Assembly (NCBI GenBank): GCA_905199135.1
Contig: CAJKFC010000001.1
Coordinates: forward strand, 1 to 56,125
DNA: 56,125 nucleotides
Direction: 5' to 3'
From: an uncultured Eubacteriales bacterium
GTDB lineage: Bacteria; Bacillota; Clostridia; Oscillospirales; Butyricicoccaceae
The notes beneath the pieces are model-generated. The model saw nothing but the letters and a program-made list of their open reading frames with translations, searched no databases and had not been told where the DNA came from. Below are positions 32,491 to 40,863 of this stretch, one piece after another. Numbering within the stretch: the stretch's first letter is position 1; each line of letters opens with the position of its first letter. The position numbers and the translations under genes are program-made.

Positions 32491-32958
32491 ATGTCAGTAA
32501 ATAAAGTCATTTTGATTGGAAATGTAGGAAAGGACCCTGATGTGAGATATTTGGATACCGGCATTGCCGTTGCCACTTTCTCGTTAGCCACCACCGATCG
32601 TGCCTATACGTTGCAGAATGGAACACAGGTTCCCGAACGTACGGAATGGCATAATATCGTGTTATGGAGAGGACTGGCCCAAACTGCGGAAAAATATGTC
32701 CGTAAGGGCGACAAACTCTACATAGAAGGGAAAATCCGCAGCCGTTCATACGATGACCAGAATGGCATAAAACGTACCATTGTCGAGATTTTTGCTGATA
32801 ATATGGAGATGCTGACCCCGCGTAACACCTCGCAGCAACCGGGTACAGGATATGTACCGCAGGCACAAGCGGTATCCCGGCAGCAGGTGTCTGCACAAGC
32901 GGCTCCGCAACAACAGCAAGCCTCGGATAATAGTCTGACAGACGATTTACCTTTTTAA
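32491..32958 (+). CDS. ssb: Single-stranded DNA-binding protein
   Basis: A 155-residue SSB that coats single-stranded DNA during replication and repair. An N-terminal OB-fold (~1-108) starts MSVNKVILIGNVGKDPDVRY and includes TEWHNIVLWRGLA and YIEGKIRSRSYDDQNG. A Gln/Ala-rich linker leads to the acidic partner-binding tip DDLPF. AAGGAAT precedes the ATG. It is co-directional with mutY and gldE. Confidence 0.95.
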   Translation: MSVNKVILIGNVGKDPDVRYLDTGIAVATFSLATTDRAYTLQNGTQVPERTEWHNIVLWRGLAQTAEKYVRKGDKLYIEGKIRSRSYDDQNGIKRTIVEIFADNMEMLTPRNTSQQPGTGYVPQAQAVSRQQVSAQAAPQQQQASDNSLTDDLPF

Positions 32959-32994
32959 TTAAGAGAACTTGATGTTTAACTAAAACCAGATTCC

Positions 32995-34347
32995 TTGGAC
33001 CCTGACTCGTATTTATGCCGCTTGGCGGATTTATTTGACGGTGTAACCGTAACAGCTCCTACCATAGGAGCTATCATAGCTATCTTGTTAGCTGTTTTAT
33101 TGTTGTATGCCTCAGGCTTTGTGTCTGCTTCGGAAATAGCTTTCTTTTCTCTTTCACCTGTTGATTTAAGTGAGATAGAGGAAGGAAAACATACTTCGGA
33201 CAGGCGTATCAGCGCCCTGCTGAATGATTCCGAACGCTTGTTAGCGACTATTCTTATCTCTAATAATTTTGTCAATGTAACCATTATCATGCTGTGCAAT
33301 TACTTTTTTGCCAGCACCATACACTTTGGAAATTCCGTGATTCTGGAATTCTTGCTAATAACGGTTGTCCTTACTTTTCTGCTGTTGCTTTTCGGTGAAA
33401 TCATGCCTAAAATTTATTCGGCACAGAACACGTTGAAGTTTTGCCGTAAGGCAGCTCCTGCCATTTCTTTTTTAAAGAAATTCTTTTCACCTTTGTCGGC
33501 ATTGCTGGTCCGTTCTTCCTTTTTGGTGAACAGATGTGTGGCAAAAAGGAATTATAATATTTCTGTCGACGAGCTTTCACAGGCTTTGGAACTGACGGAC
33601 AAGAGTGAGATTTCAGAGGAAAGCAATATTCTGGAAGGTATTATCCGTTTTGGTGAGGAAACGGCTAAGGAAGTGATGACTTCCCGGCTGGATATGGTGG
33701 ACTTGGAAATCAATACTCCTTATTCCGAAGTGTTGAAATGTATTGTGGAAAATGCCTATTCCCGTATTCCGGTATATGCCGAATCGCGGGATAATATAAA
33801 GGGAATTCTTTATATAAAGGATTTGCTTCCTCATTTGGGCAAAGGCGACAACTTTCGTTGGCAGACATTGGTCCGTCCTGCTTACTTTGTGCCTGAAACG
33901 AAGATGATTGATGACCTTTTGCGTGATTTTCAGGCGAACAAGATCCATATTGCCATCGTTGTCGATGAGTTTGGAGGTACTTCGGGCATTGTTACAATGG
34001 AGGATATCATCGAGGAGATTGTAGGAGAGATTAATGATGAATACGATGATGAAGAGCGTACGTATGTGAAACTGAATGACCGTACCTATATATTCGAGGC
34101 AAAAACCTTGCTGTCCGATTTTTATAAGATTATGAAAGCTGATCCCGCTCTTTTCGAGAAAGTGGAAGGAGATGCGGACACTTTGGCTGGTTTGTTGCTG
34201 GAAATAAAAGGGGAGTTTCCTGTATTGCACGAGCGGTTAGATTATGGGAATTATCATTTTGAGGTACTTGAAATGAATACGCGCCGCATTTTGAAAGTAA
34301 AAGTTATCGTTGACTCTTCCAGCTCCGTGGAAGAAGAAAAGAAATAG
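32995..34347 (+). CDS. gldE: Gliding-motility-associated protein GldE (CorC/HlyC family)
   Basis: A 450-residue inner-membrane protein. An N-terminal CNNM/DUF21 membrane domain has about three to four helices (IGAIIAILLAVLLLYASGFV onward). A CBS-domain pair (~200-325, EVMTSRLDMVDLE, YSRIPVYAES, HIAIVVDEFGGTSGIVTMED) and a C-terminal CorC_HlyC domain follow. GldE was named in Flavobacterium gliding, but homologues are near universal in non-gliding Bacteroidetes. The only usable start in frame is TTG at 32995, because a stop lies 18 nt upstream. The phosphopantetheinyl transferase gene follows after 8 nt. Confidence 0.88.
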   Translation: MDPDSYLCRLADLFDGVTVTAPTIGAIIAILLAVLLLYASGFVSASEIAFFSLSPVDLSEIEEGKHTSDRRISALLNDSERLLATILISNNFVNVTIIMLCNYFFASTIHFGNSVILEFLLITVVLTFLLLLFGEIMPKIYSAQNTLKFCRKAAPAISFLKKFFSPLSALLVRSSFLVNRCVAKRNYNISVDELSQALELTDKSEISEESNILEGIIRFGEETAKEVMTSRLDMVDLEINTPYSEVLKCIVENAYSRIPVYAESRDNIKGILYIKDLLPHLGKGDNFRWQTLVRPAYFVPETKMIDDLLRDFQANKIHIAIVVDEFGGTSGIVTMEDIIEEIVGEINDEYDDEERTYVKLNDRTYIFEAKTLLSDFYKIMKADPALFEKVEGDADTLAGLLLEIKGEFPVLHERLDYGNYHFEVLEMNTRRILKVKVIVDSSSSVEEEKK

Positions 34348-34355
34348 ATTTTATT

Positions 34356-34982
34356 ATGCCTTTATACCGTACTTATAGCGAAGGGGAGTTTCTGCTTGGA
34401 ATATGGAAGTCTGATGAAACAACGGAACAACTGCTGGCATCATTGGAGCATAAAGACTGGTATAGGGAGAAACTGGCTGTTCTTTCCGAAAAACGGAAGC
34501 ATGAATGGTTGTCGGTACGTGTGCTGCTGAAGGCTTTGTGTGGAGAAGAAAAGGAGATAGCTTATTACTCTTCGGGAAGGCCTTATCTAAAGGATGGAAG
34601 CCGGTATATCAGCATCTCGCATACTCGCGGTTATGTGGCGGTGGCGCTTCATTCTTCCTGTGAGGTGGGAGTGGATATAGAGCAGTATGGAACCAGAGTG
34701 CGGAAAGTAGCTTCCCGTTTTATTCGTTCCGATGAAGAGCCCGCAATGATGGAAGGAGATGACGTTTATGCTTTATTGCTCCATTGGTCGGCCAAGGAGG
34801 CACTGTTCAAACTGATGGGAGTAGAGGAGGTGGATTTTATTCGTCATCTTCGTATTTTTCCTTTCAGCCTGTCGGAAGAGGGGGAGTTCGAGGCATGCGA
34901 ATATCGTACAGGCCGGCAGGAACGTTATCGGGTCCGTTATGTCACTCATCCCGATTTTGTATTGACTTGGATTATAAAATAA
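34356..34982 (+). CDS. 4'-phosphopantetheinyl transferase, Sfp type
   Basis: Transfers the phosphopantetheine arm of CoA to a serine of carrier proteins. 208 residues. The conserved motifs are ISISHTRGYVAVALHSS, VGVDIEQYGTRV (Mg-binding Asp/Glu) and LLHWSAKEALFKLMG (WxxKEA). It closely follows gldE, and the operon ends at the adjacent hairpin. The carrier protein target is not in the window. Confidence 0.88.
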   Translation: MPLYRTYSEGEFLLGIWKSDETTEQLLASLEHKDWYREKLAVLSEKRKHEWLSVRVLLKALCGEEKEIAYYSSGRPYLKDGSRYISISHTRGYVAVALHSSCEVGVDIEQYGTRVRKVASRFIRSDEEPAMMEGDDVYALLLHWSAKEALFKLMGVEEVDFIRHLRIFPFSLSEEGEFEACEYRTGRQERYRVRYVTHPDFVLTWIIK

Positions 34983-35012
34983 TGCTCAGGCGAATCACTT
35001 CGGCTGAGCATT
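34981..35012. terminator. Hairpin terminator after the Sfp-type gene
   Basis: AATGCTCAG pairs with CTGAGCATT, with an inner CGAA/TTCG. It could also end a minus-strand transcript coming from the riboswitch region. Confidence 0.7.
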
Positions 35013-35032
35013 CCAAATAAACTTGGCAGAGT

Positions 35033-35116
35033 TTACTTTAAAATAAATGTTCTTTTTACCTGATACTCTTTTCCGGACAGTGAAACGGAGAAAATAGCGG
35101 ATGTGATTAAAGGCAT
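35033..35116 (-). CDS. Possible 27-codon ORF downstream of the cobalamin riboswitch
   Basis: Minus-strand ATG at 35116 to TAA at 35033, encoding a short peptide beginning MPLITSAIFSVSLSGKEY and ending in a basic RTFILK. It is the only open frame between the riboswitch and the terminator hairpin. No ribosome site is obvious, as is common in Bacteroides. It may be a leader remnant of a lost gene or not translated at all. Confidence 0.25.
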   Translation of the reverse strand: MPLITSAIFSVSLSGKEYQVKRTFILK

Positions 35117-35170
35117 CCCTTACGTTCAGTGTTCCAAGCTCTTTCCTCGAAAGCTTCAGATTTGATAAAT

Positions 35171-35350
35171 GCACAGGCAGGTCTTCTGACTCGTTTCCGC
35201 TATAAGCACCTTCCCGGAAATTATCCCAGTGGTTATTGGCATTTTGCTTATGCGTTTAGTGAAACATACAGCAGCGGGACTGTTCAGGATTTTCACCTTG
35301 ATTCCCTTTTAATCATTCACCTCGGAGGGGAGATAAATGAACCGATGCAC
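35171..35350 (-). ncRNA. Cobalamin (B12) riboswitch, minus strand, without a conventional downstream gene
   Basis: On the minus strand the class hallmarks appear in order: AAAAGGGAATCAAGGTGAAA, then TCCTGAACAGTCCCGCTGCTGT, a B12-box-like CCAATAACCACTGGGA, CCGGGAAGGTG and AGTCAGAAGACCTGCC. This is a full cobalamin aptamer. Such elements usually sit before btuB-type TonB receptors or cobalamin genes. Here the transcript would run into a ~27-codon frame and then a terminator hairpin, opposite the end of the plus-strand Sfp-type gene. The 34,983-35,453 gap contains only this unit and the two hairpins. Confidence 0.9.
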
Positions 35351-35401
35351 CGCAAAGATACAGTTTATATTTAAGAAAACAATTATCTTTCTTTATTTTT
35401 T

Positions 35402-35443
35402 AGAGCCTGTTTAAATTTTGAAGAAAATTTAGAAACAGGCTCT
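35402..35443. terminator. Terminator of the two-component operon
   Basis: AGAGCCTGTTT and AAACAGGCTCT form a long stem, extended by AAATTTT/AAAATTT. It lies just 3' of the minus-strand histidine kinase gene. Confidence 0.8.
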
Positions 35444-35453
35444 TGGTATCCTC

Positions 35454-37235
35454 TCATTCTTTACTCAATGTAAATATGAATTCCAGACCTCCACCGGGGG
35501 TATTTTTAGCGAAGATTGTTCCGCCATGCAGAATGACTGCGTTTTTTACAATGGCCAGTCCCAGTCCGGTACCACCCAGTTTGCGTGAACGTCCTTTGTC
35601 CACCCGATAGAAACGCTCGAACAAACGGCTTAGATGTTCGGGTCCTACTCCTACGCCTGTGTCCGAGAAACTGAAATAATAAAAACGTTCGTCTTCACGG
35701 AAACAGCGGATGGTTATGGAAATATGAGTTCCTGCGTATGCAATGGCGTTGTCTGTCAGATTCCGGAAGATGGAGTATAGCAGGGAAGAATTGCCTTGTA
35801 CGGTCAGTCCTTCAGGCAGCATGTTGTGGGCTGTGATCTGCTTTTCTTCCAGTTCCAAAGTTACTTCGTTCAGGATATTCCGCATCATGGTGGTGAGGTT
35901 TACCGGTTCTGTTTCTATCATGTTCGGAGCTTCTTCCATGCGGGTAAGTACGGAGATATCCCGTAACAGATGTGCCAGCCGGTTACTTTGTGCATAGCTT
36001 CTCTCCAGGAAAGCATTGATTTTCTCACGGGGCAGAGTAGGGTTGTTTACTATGGTTTCCAGATATCCCTGTATGCTGCTTACAGGAGTTTTCAATTCGT
36101 GGGCGATATTCTGTGTCAGCTGTTTTTTCAGAAGTGCCTGTTCCTTTTCCTGAGTGATGTCATTGATGGAGATTTCAAAGCTGTCATCTTGAAAGATAAT
36201 GCATTCCACGGCAAAGATACGTCCGTTTTTGTCTATGTTCAATGACATCCGTTTCTCTTCTTTGCCGATACTGCGTTCCTTGTTTTTTGTAATGAAACGG
36301 GTGATGGGCTGCAATTCGGGGATGGAGAAGATCTCTTCCGTAGAACTCAGATTTTTGTCCGAGATAAGGTTGGCGTATTGTGTGAACAGATTATTTACCA
36401 GAATCTCTTCTTTGCGGTGGTTGAATACGCCTAAGCCTTCGTGAGAGATCTGGAGATGGGTGATCAGTTTCTCGCGTTCGATATATAAATCTTCTTTTGC
36501 CTGATGCAGACGTTTGTAAATCTGGATGATATGTTGGGATATTTCGCCCAGTTCGTTTTTGGGAAAGGTATCCTGCATATCAGTGTCTATCGGTTCATTG
36601 CGGTCGGCTTTCATGGCAAATTGTTGCAATTTGGTGATAGACATTCCCAATTTATGTGTGAATCGGTAGAACACAATTATTAATATTAGGCTGATTATCA
36701 GTGTGAACCATACATAATGAGAGTCTGCTTTCAGGTGTCTCATCAGACTGACATTATAGGGAAGAGCCGAACGAATGATATAGTCCAGATTAGGATAATA
36801 CTTTGCCGAATAGAAAAATTCACCGCCCAGGCTTTCCGATTGTCTGTTAATGGAGTAGCCGCTGCCATAAATGATGGCTTCTTTTATTTCCTGACGGTTA
36901 TGGTGGTTCTCGAAGTGGCTGGGATCTTTTTCCAGATTGTCATAAATTACAGTACCATTCTTGTTGATCAGTGTCACGCGTAGATATTCAAAGGTGTGTT
37001 CGCAAACATAGTCGTTCAATTGTTGAATATTCAGTGTATCCCTGCCACGGAGAAAATCATTCAGGCGGTCGTTGTAATTCTGGAGTTGTGTGTTCAGCAA
37101 TTCTATTTTGTATTCCTTCTCCCTGCGATATTGGAATGCCATGAAACAGATGGCGAATGCTATGAATAAGGAAATTACCGACAAGAATAGTTTCTTGTTG
37201 AATGACAGGACGTGGCTGGATAATTTAATAGTCAT
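35454..37235 (-). CDS. Sensor histidine kinase (HAMP-PAS-HisKA-HATPase)
   Basis: A 593-residue membrane sensor. TM1 is at ~15-32 and a periplasmic domain at ~33-172. TM2 (TLIISLILIIVFYRFTH) is followed by HAMP, a PAS-like region (~250-350), the HisKA H-box NIAHELKTPVSSIQGYLETI with phospho-acceptor His379, and an ATPase domain. The latter shows the N-box NLTDNAIAYAG, G1 DTGVGVG, F-box LFERFYRVDKG and G2 GGTGLGLAIV. The layout is that of PhoR-like kinases. It lies 18 nt after the response regulator gene and they form a pair. The stimulus is unknown. Confidence 0.9.
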   Translation of the reverse strand: MTIKLSSHVLSFNKKLFLSVISLFIAFAICFMAFQYRREKEYKIELLNTQLQNYNDRLNDFLRGRDTLNIQQLNDYVCEHTFEYLRVTLINKNGTVIYDNLEKDPSHFENHHNRQEIKEAIIYGSGYSINRQSESLGGEFFYSAKYYPNLDYIIRSALPYNVSLMRHLKADSHYVWFTLIISLILIIVFYRFTHKLGMSITKLQQFAMKADRNEPIDTDMQDTFPKNELGEISQHIIQIYKRLHQAKEDLYIEREKLITHLQISHEGLGVFNHRKEEILVNNLFTQYANLISDKNLSSTEEIFSIPELQPITRFITKNKERSIGKEEKRMSLNIDKNGRIFAVECIIFQDDSFEISINDITQEKEQALLKKQLTQNIAHELKTPVSSIQGYLETIVNNPTLPREKINAFLERSYAQSNRLAHLLRDISVLTRMEEAPNMIETEPVNLTTMMRNILNEVTLELEEKQITAHNMLPEGLTVQGNSSLLYSIFRNLTDNAIAYAGTHISITIRCFREDERFYYFSFSDTGVGVGPEHLSRLFERFYRVDKGRSRKLGGTGLGLAIVKNAVILHGGTIFAKNTPGGGLEFIFTLSKE

Positions 37236-37253
37236 GGAAAGGTACAGGTTAGG

Positions 37254-37943
37254 TTATTCGCATTCAAAACAGTATCCGTATCCCAGGCGGGTGACGATGC
37301 ATTTTCCATATTCGCCTATTTTTTTACGCAGGCGGGTAATGTTGACGTCAATGGTACGGTCCAGCACATAGACTTCCTCCTGCCATACTTTAGCCAGAAT
37401 ATCTTCGCGTGAGAATACGCGGCCTTTGTTTTGTAACAACAGCAACAGGATTTCGAATTCTTTTTTTGTCAGGGAAATTTCTATACCGTCTATGCTGACT
37501 TTCTTCTTGGTTATGTCGACTAAAAGCCCTTTGTACTGTAATTGTTCTTGCGCTTCTTTTCCCTGTGTAGGGCTGGTGCGTCGAAGGACAGCCTTAACGC
37601 GTGCTATAACTTCGCGCAGTGAAAATGGCTTCGAGATATAGTCGTCGGCTCCCAGGTTGAACCCTGTTACGGTATCGTTTTCAGTATCTTTAGCAGTAAT
37701 GAATATAATGGGAATAGAAGCAGTAGCTTTATTCTTTTTCAGCATGTTCGCCATTTTGAATCCTGATATTTCTCCCATCATCACATCCAGCAACAGCAAG
37801 TTGTATTGGGTCAGTTCCATCTTCAGGGCTTCTTCGGCGGAGTTTGCCGTATCCACAAAATACCCTTCGTTTTCTAAATTGAATTTAAGAATCTCGCATA
37901 GATCTTCTTCATCGTCAACTACTAAAATGCGGTAATCATTCAT
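37254..37943 (-). CDS. OmpR/PhoB-family response regulator
   Basis: A 229-residue DNA-binding regulator. The receiver domain has the acidic pocket DDEED, phospho-acceptor Asp53 in LLLLDVMMGE, and conserved ITAKD and SKPF (Lys near 104). A winged-helix effector domain (~135-227) shows LTKKEFEILLLLLQNKGRVF, then VYVLDRTIDVNITRLRKKIG. It is the first gene of the two-gene operon with the histidine kinase. Its genes of control cannot be read here; PhoB-like family membership does not prove phosphate control. Confidence 0.92.
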   Translation of the reverse strand: MNDYRILVVDDEEDLCEILKFNLENEGYFVDTANSAEEALKMELTQYNLLLLDVMMGEISGFKMANMLKKNKATASIPIIFITAKDTENDTVTGFNLGADDYISKPFSLREVIARVKAVLRRTSPTQGKEAQEQLQYKGLLVDITKKKVSIDGIEISLTKKEFEILLLLLQNKGRVFSREDILAKVWQEEVYVLDRTIDVNITRLRKKIGEYGKCIVTRLGYGYCFECE

Positions 37944-37964
37944 ATATCCATCTTTTTAATACTA

Positions 37965-37996
37965 CAAAACTAATCTTTTCTGATCAGCATTGCAAA
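37965..37996 (-). promoter_or_regulatory. Bacteroides-type promoter of the two-component operon
   Basis: Minus-strand TTTG (37996-37993), 20 bases, then TAGTTTTG (37972-37965), fitting the -33 TTTG / -7 TAnnTTTG consensus. The rest of the gap to 38,139 shows nothing further. Confidence 0.65.
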
Positions 37997-38139
37997 GATG
38001 GAGCATTTTTATTACTATTTGATGAAACAAATATTACAAAAAGATTACATGTTATAAAATCGTTAAGTTTTCATCGCAGATTACACCATTTTAATGATTC
38101 TGCAATCATCCCGTCAGATGATAATTGGAACGCAATAAA

Positions 38140-39183
38140 TTATGATTTCGTAAACTCTCCGGCTACCGGAATACTCATTTGGTAACGTATTTCTTTTTCA
38201 CTTTTTCCGTGTCCCAAAAGGAACATCAGTTTGGTTAGAACGGATTCCACCGTACTGTCATAGCCGCTGATGACCCCTGCGTCCAGCAGATGGAGTCCGG
38301 TTTCATACCTTCCCATTTCCACTGTTCCGGTAGAGCATTGGGAGATGTTGACAATGATGATTCCCCGTGAGGTGGCATCCCTTAGAAGTTCGATGAACCA
38401 CGGCTTTTGCGGAGCGTTGCCCGAACCGTAGGTCTTTAATACCACTGCGCGTAATCCCGGTGTATGCAGGATATTGCTGATCATGTTTTCCTGGATGCCC
38501 GGAAAAAGGGTCAGTATAATTACATTGGTATCATAAAGATAGTGTGGTTTTAATGGCAGATTGGGATCGGCTTTGTGAATACGGTCATATTCATATTTTA
38601 TGTGGATGCCTGCTGTTGCCAGCGAAGGGAAATTGTATGAACGGAACGCATTGAAATTCTCCGCATTGATTTTTGTGGTACGGTTTCCGCGCAACAGATG
38701 GTTTTCGAAGAAGATGCATACTTCGGGTACAATAGCAGTGCCGTCCGGATGTTTGGCAGCGGCTATTTCTATGGAAGTGATCAGATTTTCCTTTCCATCG
38801 GTGCGCAACATGCCGATGGGTAGCTGGCTACCCGTCAGGATAACCGGCTTGCTCAGGTTTTCCAGCATGAAGCTGAGTGCTGAAGCGGTGTATGCCATGG
38901 TGTCTGTACCGTGCAGAATGACGAACCCGTCAAAATTGTCATAATTGTATTTGATGATCTTGACTAACTTGGCCCACAAGGCAGGTTCCATATCCGAAGA
39001 GTCAATGGGGGGATTGAACTGGTAAGAGGAGATGCGATAGTTGAACCGCTTCAATTCGGGGACATTGTCTTGCAACTGGTCGAAATTGAAGGCTTCTAGT
39101 GCACCTGTTTCAGGATTTTCAATCATGCCGATCGTACCGCCTGTGTATATTAGCAAAACGGAAGGATATTCACTCTGTGTCAT
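38140..39183 (-). CDS. ansA: Type I (cytosolic) L-asparaginase
   Basis: Hydrolyses L-asparagine to aspartate and ammonia. 347 residues from ATG 39183. An upstream in-frame ATG at 39261 would only add a stretch that overlaps the promoter. The first catalytic motif IYTGGTIGM and the second ILHGTDTMAYTASALSFM hold the two nucleophilic Thr plus Lys/Asp partners. TGSQLPIGMLRTDGKENL is typical of the AnsA group, which lacks a signal peptide and often has regulatory asparagine sites. Single-gene unit. Confidence 0.92.
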   Translation of the reverse strand: MTQSEYPSVLLIYTGGTIGMIENPETGALEAFNFDQLQDNVPELKRFNYRISSYQFNPPIDSSDMEPALWAKLVKIIKYNYDNFDGFVILHGTDTMAYTASALSFMLENLSKPVILTGSQLPIGMLRTDGKENLITSIEIAAAKHPDGTAIVPEVCIFFENHLLRGNRTTKINAENFNAFRSYNFPSLATAGIHIKYEYDRIHKADPNLPLKPHYLYDTNVIILTLFPGIQENMISNILHTPGLRAVVLKTYGSGNAPQKPWFIELLRDATSRGIIIVNISQCSTGTVEMGRYETGLHLLDAGVISGYDSTVESVLTKLMFLLGHGKSEKEIRYQMSIPVAGEFTKS

Positions 39184-39208
39184 GCGCTTTTCTTGTTTAA
39201 TTTTGGCA

Positions 39209-39240
39209 CAAAGATAGTAATTATGTGTAACTATGACAAA
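39209..39240 (-). promoter_or_regulatory. Bacteroides-type promoter of ansA
   Basis: Minus-strand TTTG (39240-39237), 20 bases, then TATCTTTG (39216-39209), 26 nt before the ATG. Confidence 0.65.
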
Positions 39241-39327
39241 AATAAGAGAGGGAAATAACAAAATGTTTTTCTTTATAGGTGATAACTGCTTCTGCCGGAT
39301 GCTGTGGATGGAAGAAGTAGAAAGATC

Positions 39328-39377
39328 AGGTATAAGATTATAGATCTTACTGCTGCAAGATATATAATCTTATACCT
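39328..39377. terminator. Long near-perfect hairpin between trpA and ansA
   Basis: Two 21-base arms beginning AGGTATAAGATTATA and ending in the inverse match with a single mismatch, separated by ACTGCTGC. It lies ~85-130 nt after the trpA stop and is the likely terminator of the trp operon. The arms are AT-rich and unusually long for a simple terminator. Confidence 0.65.
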
Positions 39378-39460
39378 GTAAGGTATTATATTTTTCACTT
39401 GTATCGCCATGATCTTTCAGGTGAATTTTTGAAGAAGAGGATGTTACGAGTTGTGAAAGG

Positions 39461-40237
39461 TTAGTTTTTCAAGGCTTCCAGCAGCTTGTCCGCTGCTTTT
39501 TCCGTATCTCCGTCTTCTTCATCCAGCAAGGTCACGAATTTACTGCCGATGATGGCTCCTGCGGCATGAGCGGATGCGGTTTCGAAGGTTTGCTTATTGG
39601 AAATTCCGAAACCTATCATGCGGGGATTGCGTAAATTCATGTCGGCGATGCGTTGGAAATAGGCTTGTTTCTGTGCGTTGAAATCTTTTTGAGCACCGGT
39701 GATAGCGGCGGAAGATACCATATAGATAAAACCGTCGGTGTGTTCATCAATCAGGCGGATACGTTCTTCACTGGTTTCCGGAGTGATGAGCATGATGATT
39801 CTCACATCCTGTTCCTCGGCTATGGAACGATATTCCTCCATATAATCTTTGAAAGGCAAGTCAGGGATAATCACTCCGTCGATTCCCGTCTCCCGGCAAG
39901 TGCGGCAGAAATCCTTGAATCCATATTGCATGATGGGATTGAGATATCCCATCAGCACCAGCGGAATCTGTACTTCTTTACGGATATCTTTCAGTTGGTC
40001 GAAAAGGAGCTTCAGTGTCATGCCGTTTTTCAAGGCGCGGGTGGCGGCGTGCTGGATAACGGGACCGTCAGCCATCGGGTCACTGAAAGGAATACCGATT
40101 TCAATCATGTTAATCCCTTTTTTTTCCAGGACTTTGATGGTGCTTGCCGTACCTTCTAAGGTAGGAAAGCCTGCGCAAAAATAAATAGAGAGGATGTCTT
40201 TTTGCTTGGTACTGAATAACTGGTTGATTCTGTTCAT
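39461..40237 (-). CDS. trpA: Tryptophan synthase alpha chain
   Basis: Cleaves indole-3-glycerol phosphate to indole, which is channelled to TrpB. 258 residues from ATG 40237, which overlaps the trpF stop (ATGA); the longer open frame upstream is trpF in another frame. The barrel motifs are visible: MIEIGIPFSDPMADGPVIQ with the catalytic Glu, LVLMGYLNPIMQYG, GVIIPDLPFKDYMEE with the catalytic Asp, and MVSSAAITGAQKDF. Last gene of the operon. Confidence 0.95.
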   Translation of the reverse strand: MNRINQLFSTKQKDILSIYFCAGFPTLEGTASTIKVLEKKGINMIEIGIPFSDPMADGPVIQHAATRALKNGMTLKLLFDQLKDIRKEVQIPLVLMGYLNPIMQYGFKDFCRTCRETGIDGVIIPDLPFKDYMEEYRSIAEEQDVRIIMLITPETSEERIRLIDEHTDGFIYMVSSAAITGAQKDFNAQKQAYFQRIADMNLRNPRMIGFGISNKQTFETASAHAAGAIIGSKFVTLLDEEDGDTEKAADKLLEALKN

Positions 40238-40851
40238 TGTATTTTTTGTTTTAATTGGTTTATAAATGTGTGGACGGCGGCGGCGTCTTTCAGAGCCGGA
40301 GCGGTCTCGAATCCGCTGTTCAGGTCGATACCTGCCCATTGTTCATGCTTGAATTGCAACAAAAGGGAAAGACTGCCGGGCCGGAGACCGCCACTCAGCA
40401 GGAAAGGCGTCTTTCCCTGATAGGCTTGCAGGATATTCCAGTTGAAGGGTTTGCCGGAACCGCCATATCCGGAGCAGGCAGTGTCGAAAAGAAAGTAATC
40501 GCAAATGCCCTCATAACAACCGGCGGATTGCAGGTCACTTTTCTGTGCTATGGAAAAAACTTTAATGACTCCCAGTCCGGCGGCTTTTAATTTGCGGCAT
40601 TGTTCCGGTGTCTCCCTGCCATGCAACTGGATATGGTGCAGACCGAATTCCTGTGCTTTCAGCAGGATGTTTTCGCTGCTTTCGTTGACGAAGACCCCGA
40701 TCCGGTGGCATTGTTCCGGTAGGTATTCCGGACGATGTGATACGTAGCGGGCAGATTGGGGGAAGAAGATGAAGCCCATCCAGTCTGCTCCGGCTTGCTC
40801 TATGGCGCGTATGTTTTCGGGCTCGCGCATACCGCATACCTTGATAATCAT
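40234..40851 (-). CDS. trpF: Phosphoribosylanthranilate isomerase
   Basis: Converts phosphoribosylanthranilate to CdRP, the step between TrpD and TrpC. 205 residues. The N-terminal MIIKVCGMREPENI carries the catalytic Cys, and WMGFIFFPQSARYV, HIQLHGRETPEQC, DYFLFDTACSGYGGSGKPFNW (catalytic Asp) and LSGGLRPGS are all present. 12 nt separate it from trpC, and it overlaps trpA by 4 nt. In this operon trpC and trpF are separate genes, unlike the fused enterobacterial form. Confidence 0.94.
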   Translation of the reverse strand: MIIKVCGMREPENIRAIEQAGADWMGFIFFPQSARYVSHRPEYLPEQCHRIGVFVNESSENILLKAQEFGLHHIQLHGRETPEQCRKLKAAGLGVIKVFSIAQKSDLQSAGCYEGICDYFLFDTACSGYGGSGKPFNWNILQAYQGKTPFLLSGGLRPGSLSLLLQFKHEQWAGIDLNSGFETAPALKDAAAVHTFINQLKQKIQ

Positions 40852-40863
40852 TGTTGCTTCATC

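Noticed and set aside
37254..37943. Assigning the response regulator as Bacteroides RprY
   Set aside because: The N-terminal receiver sequence does not look like what I recall of RprY, so only the OmpR/PhoB family call is kept.
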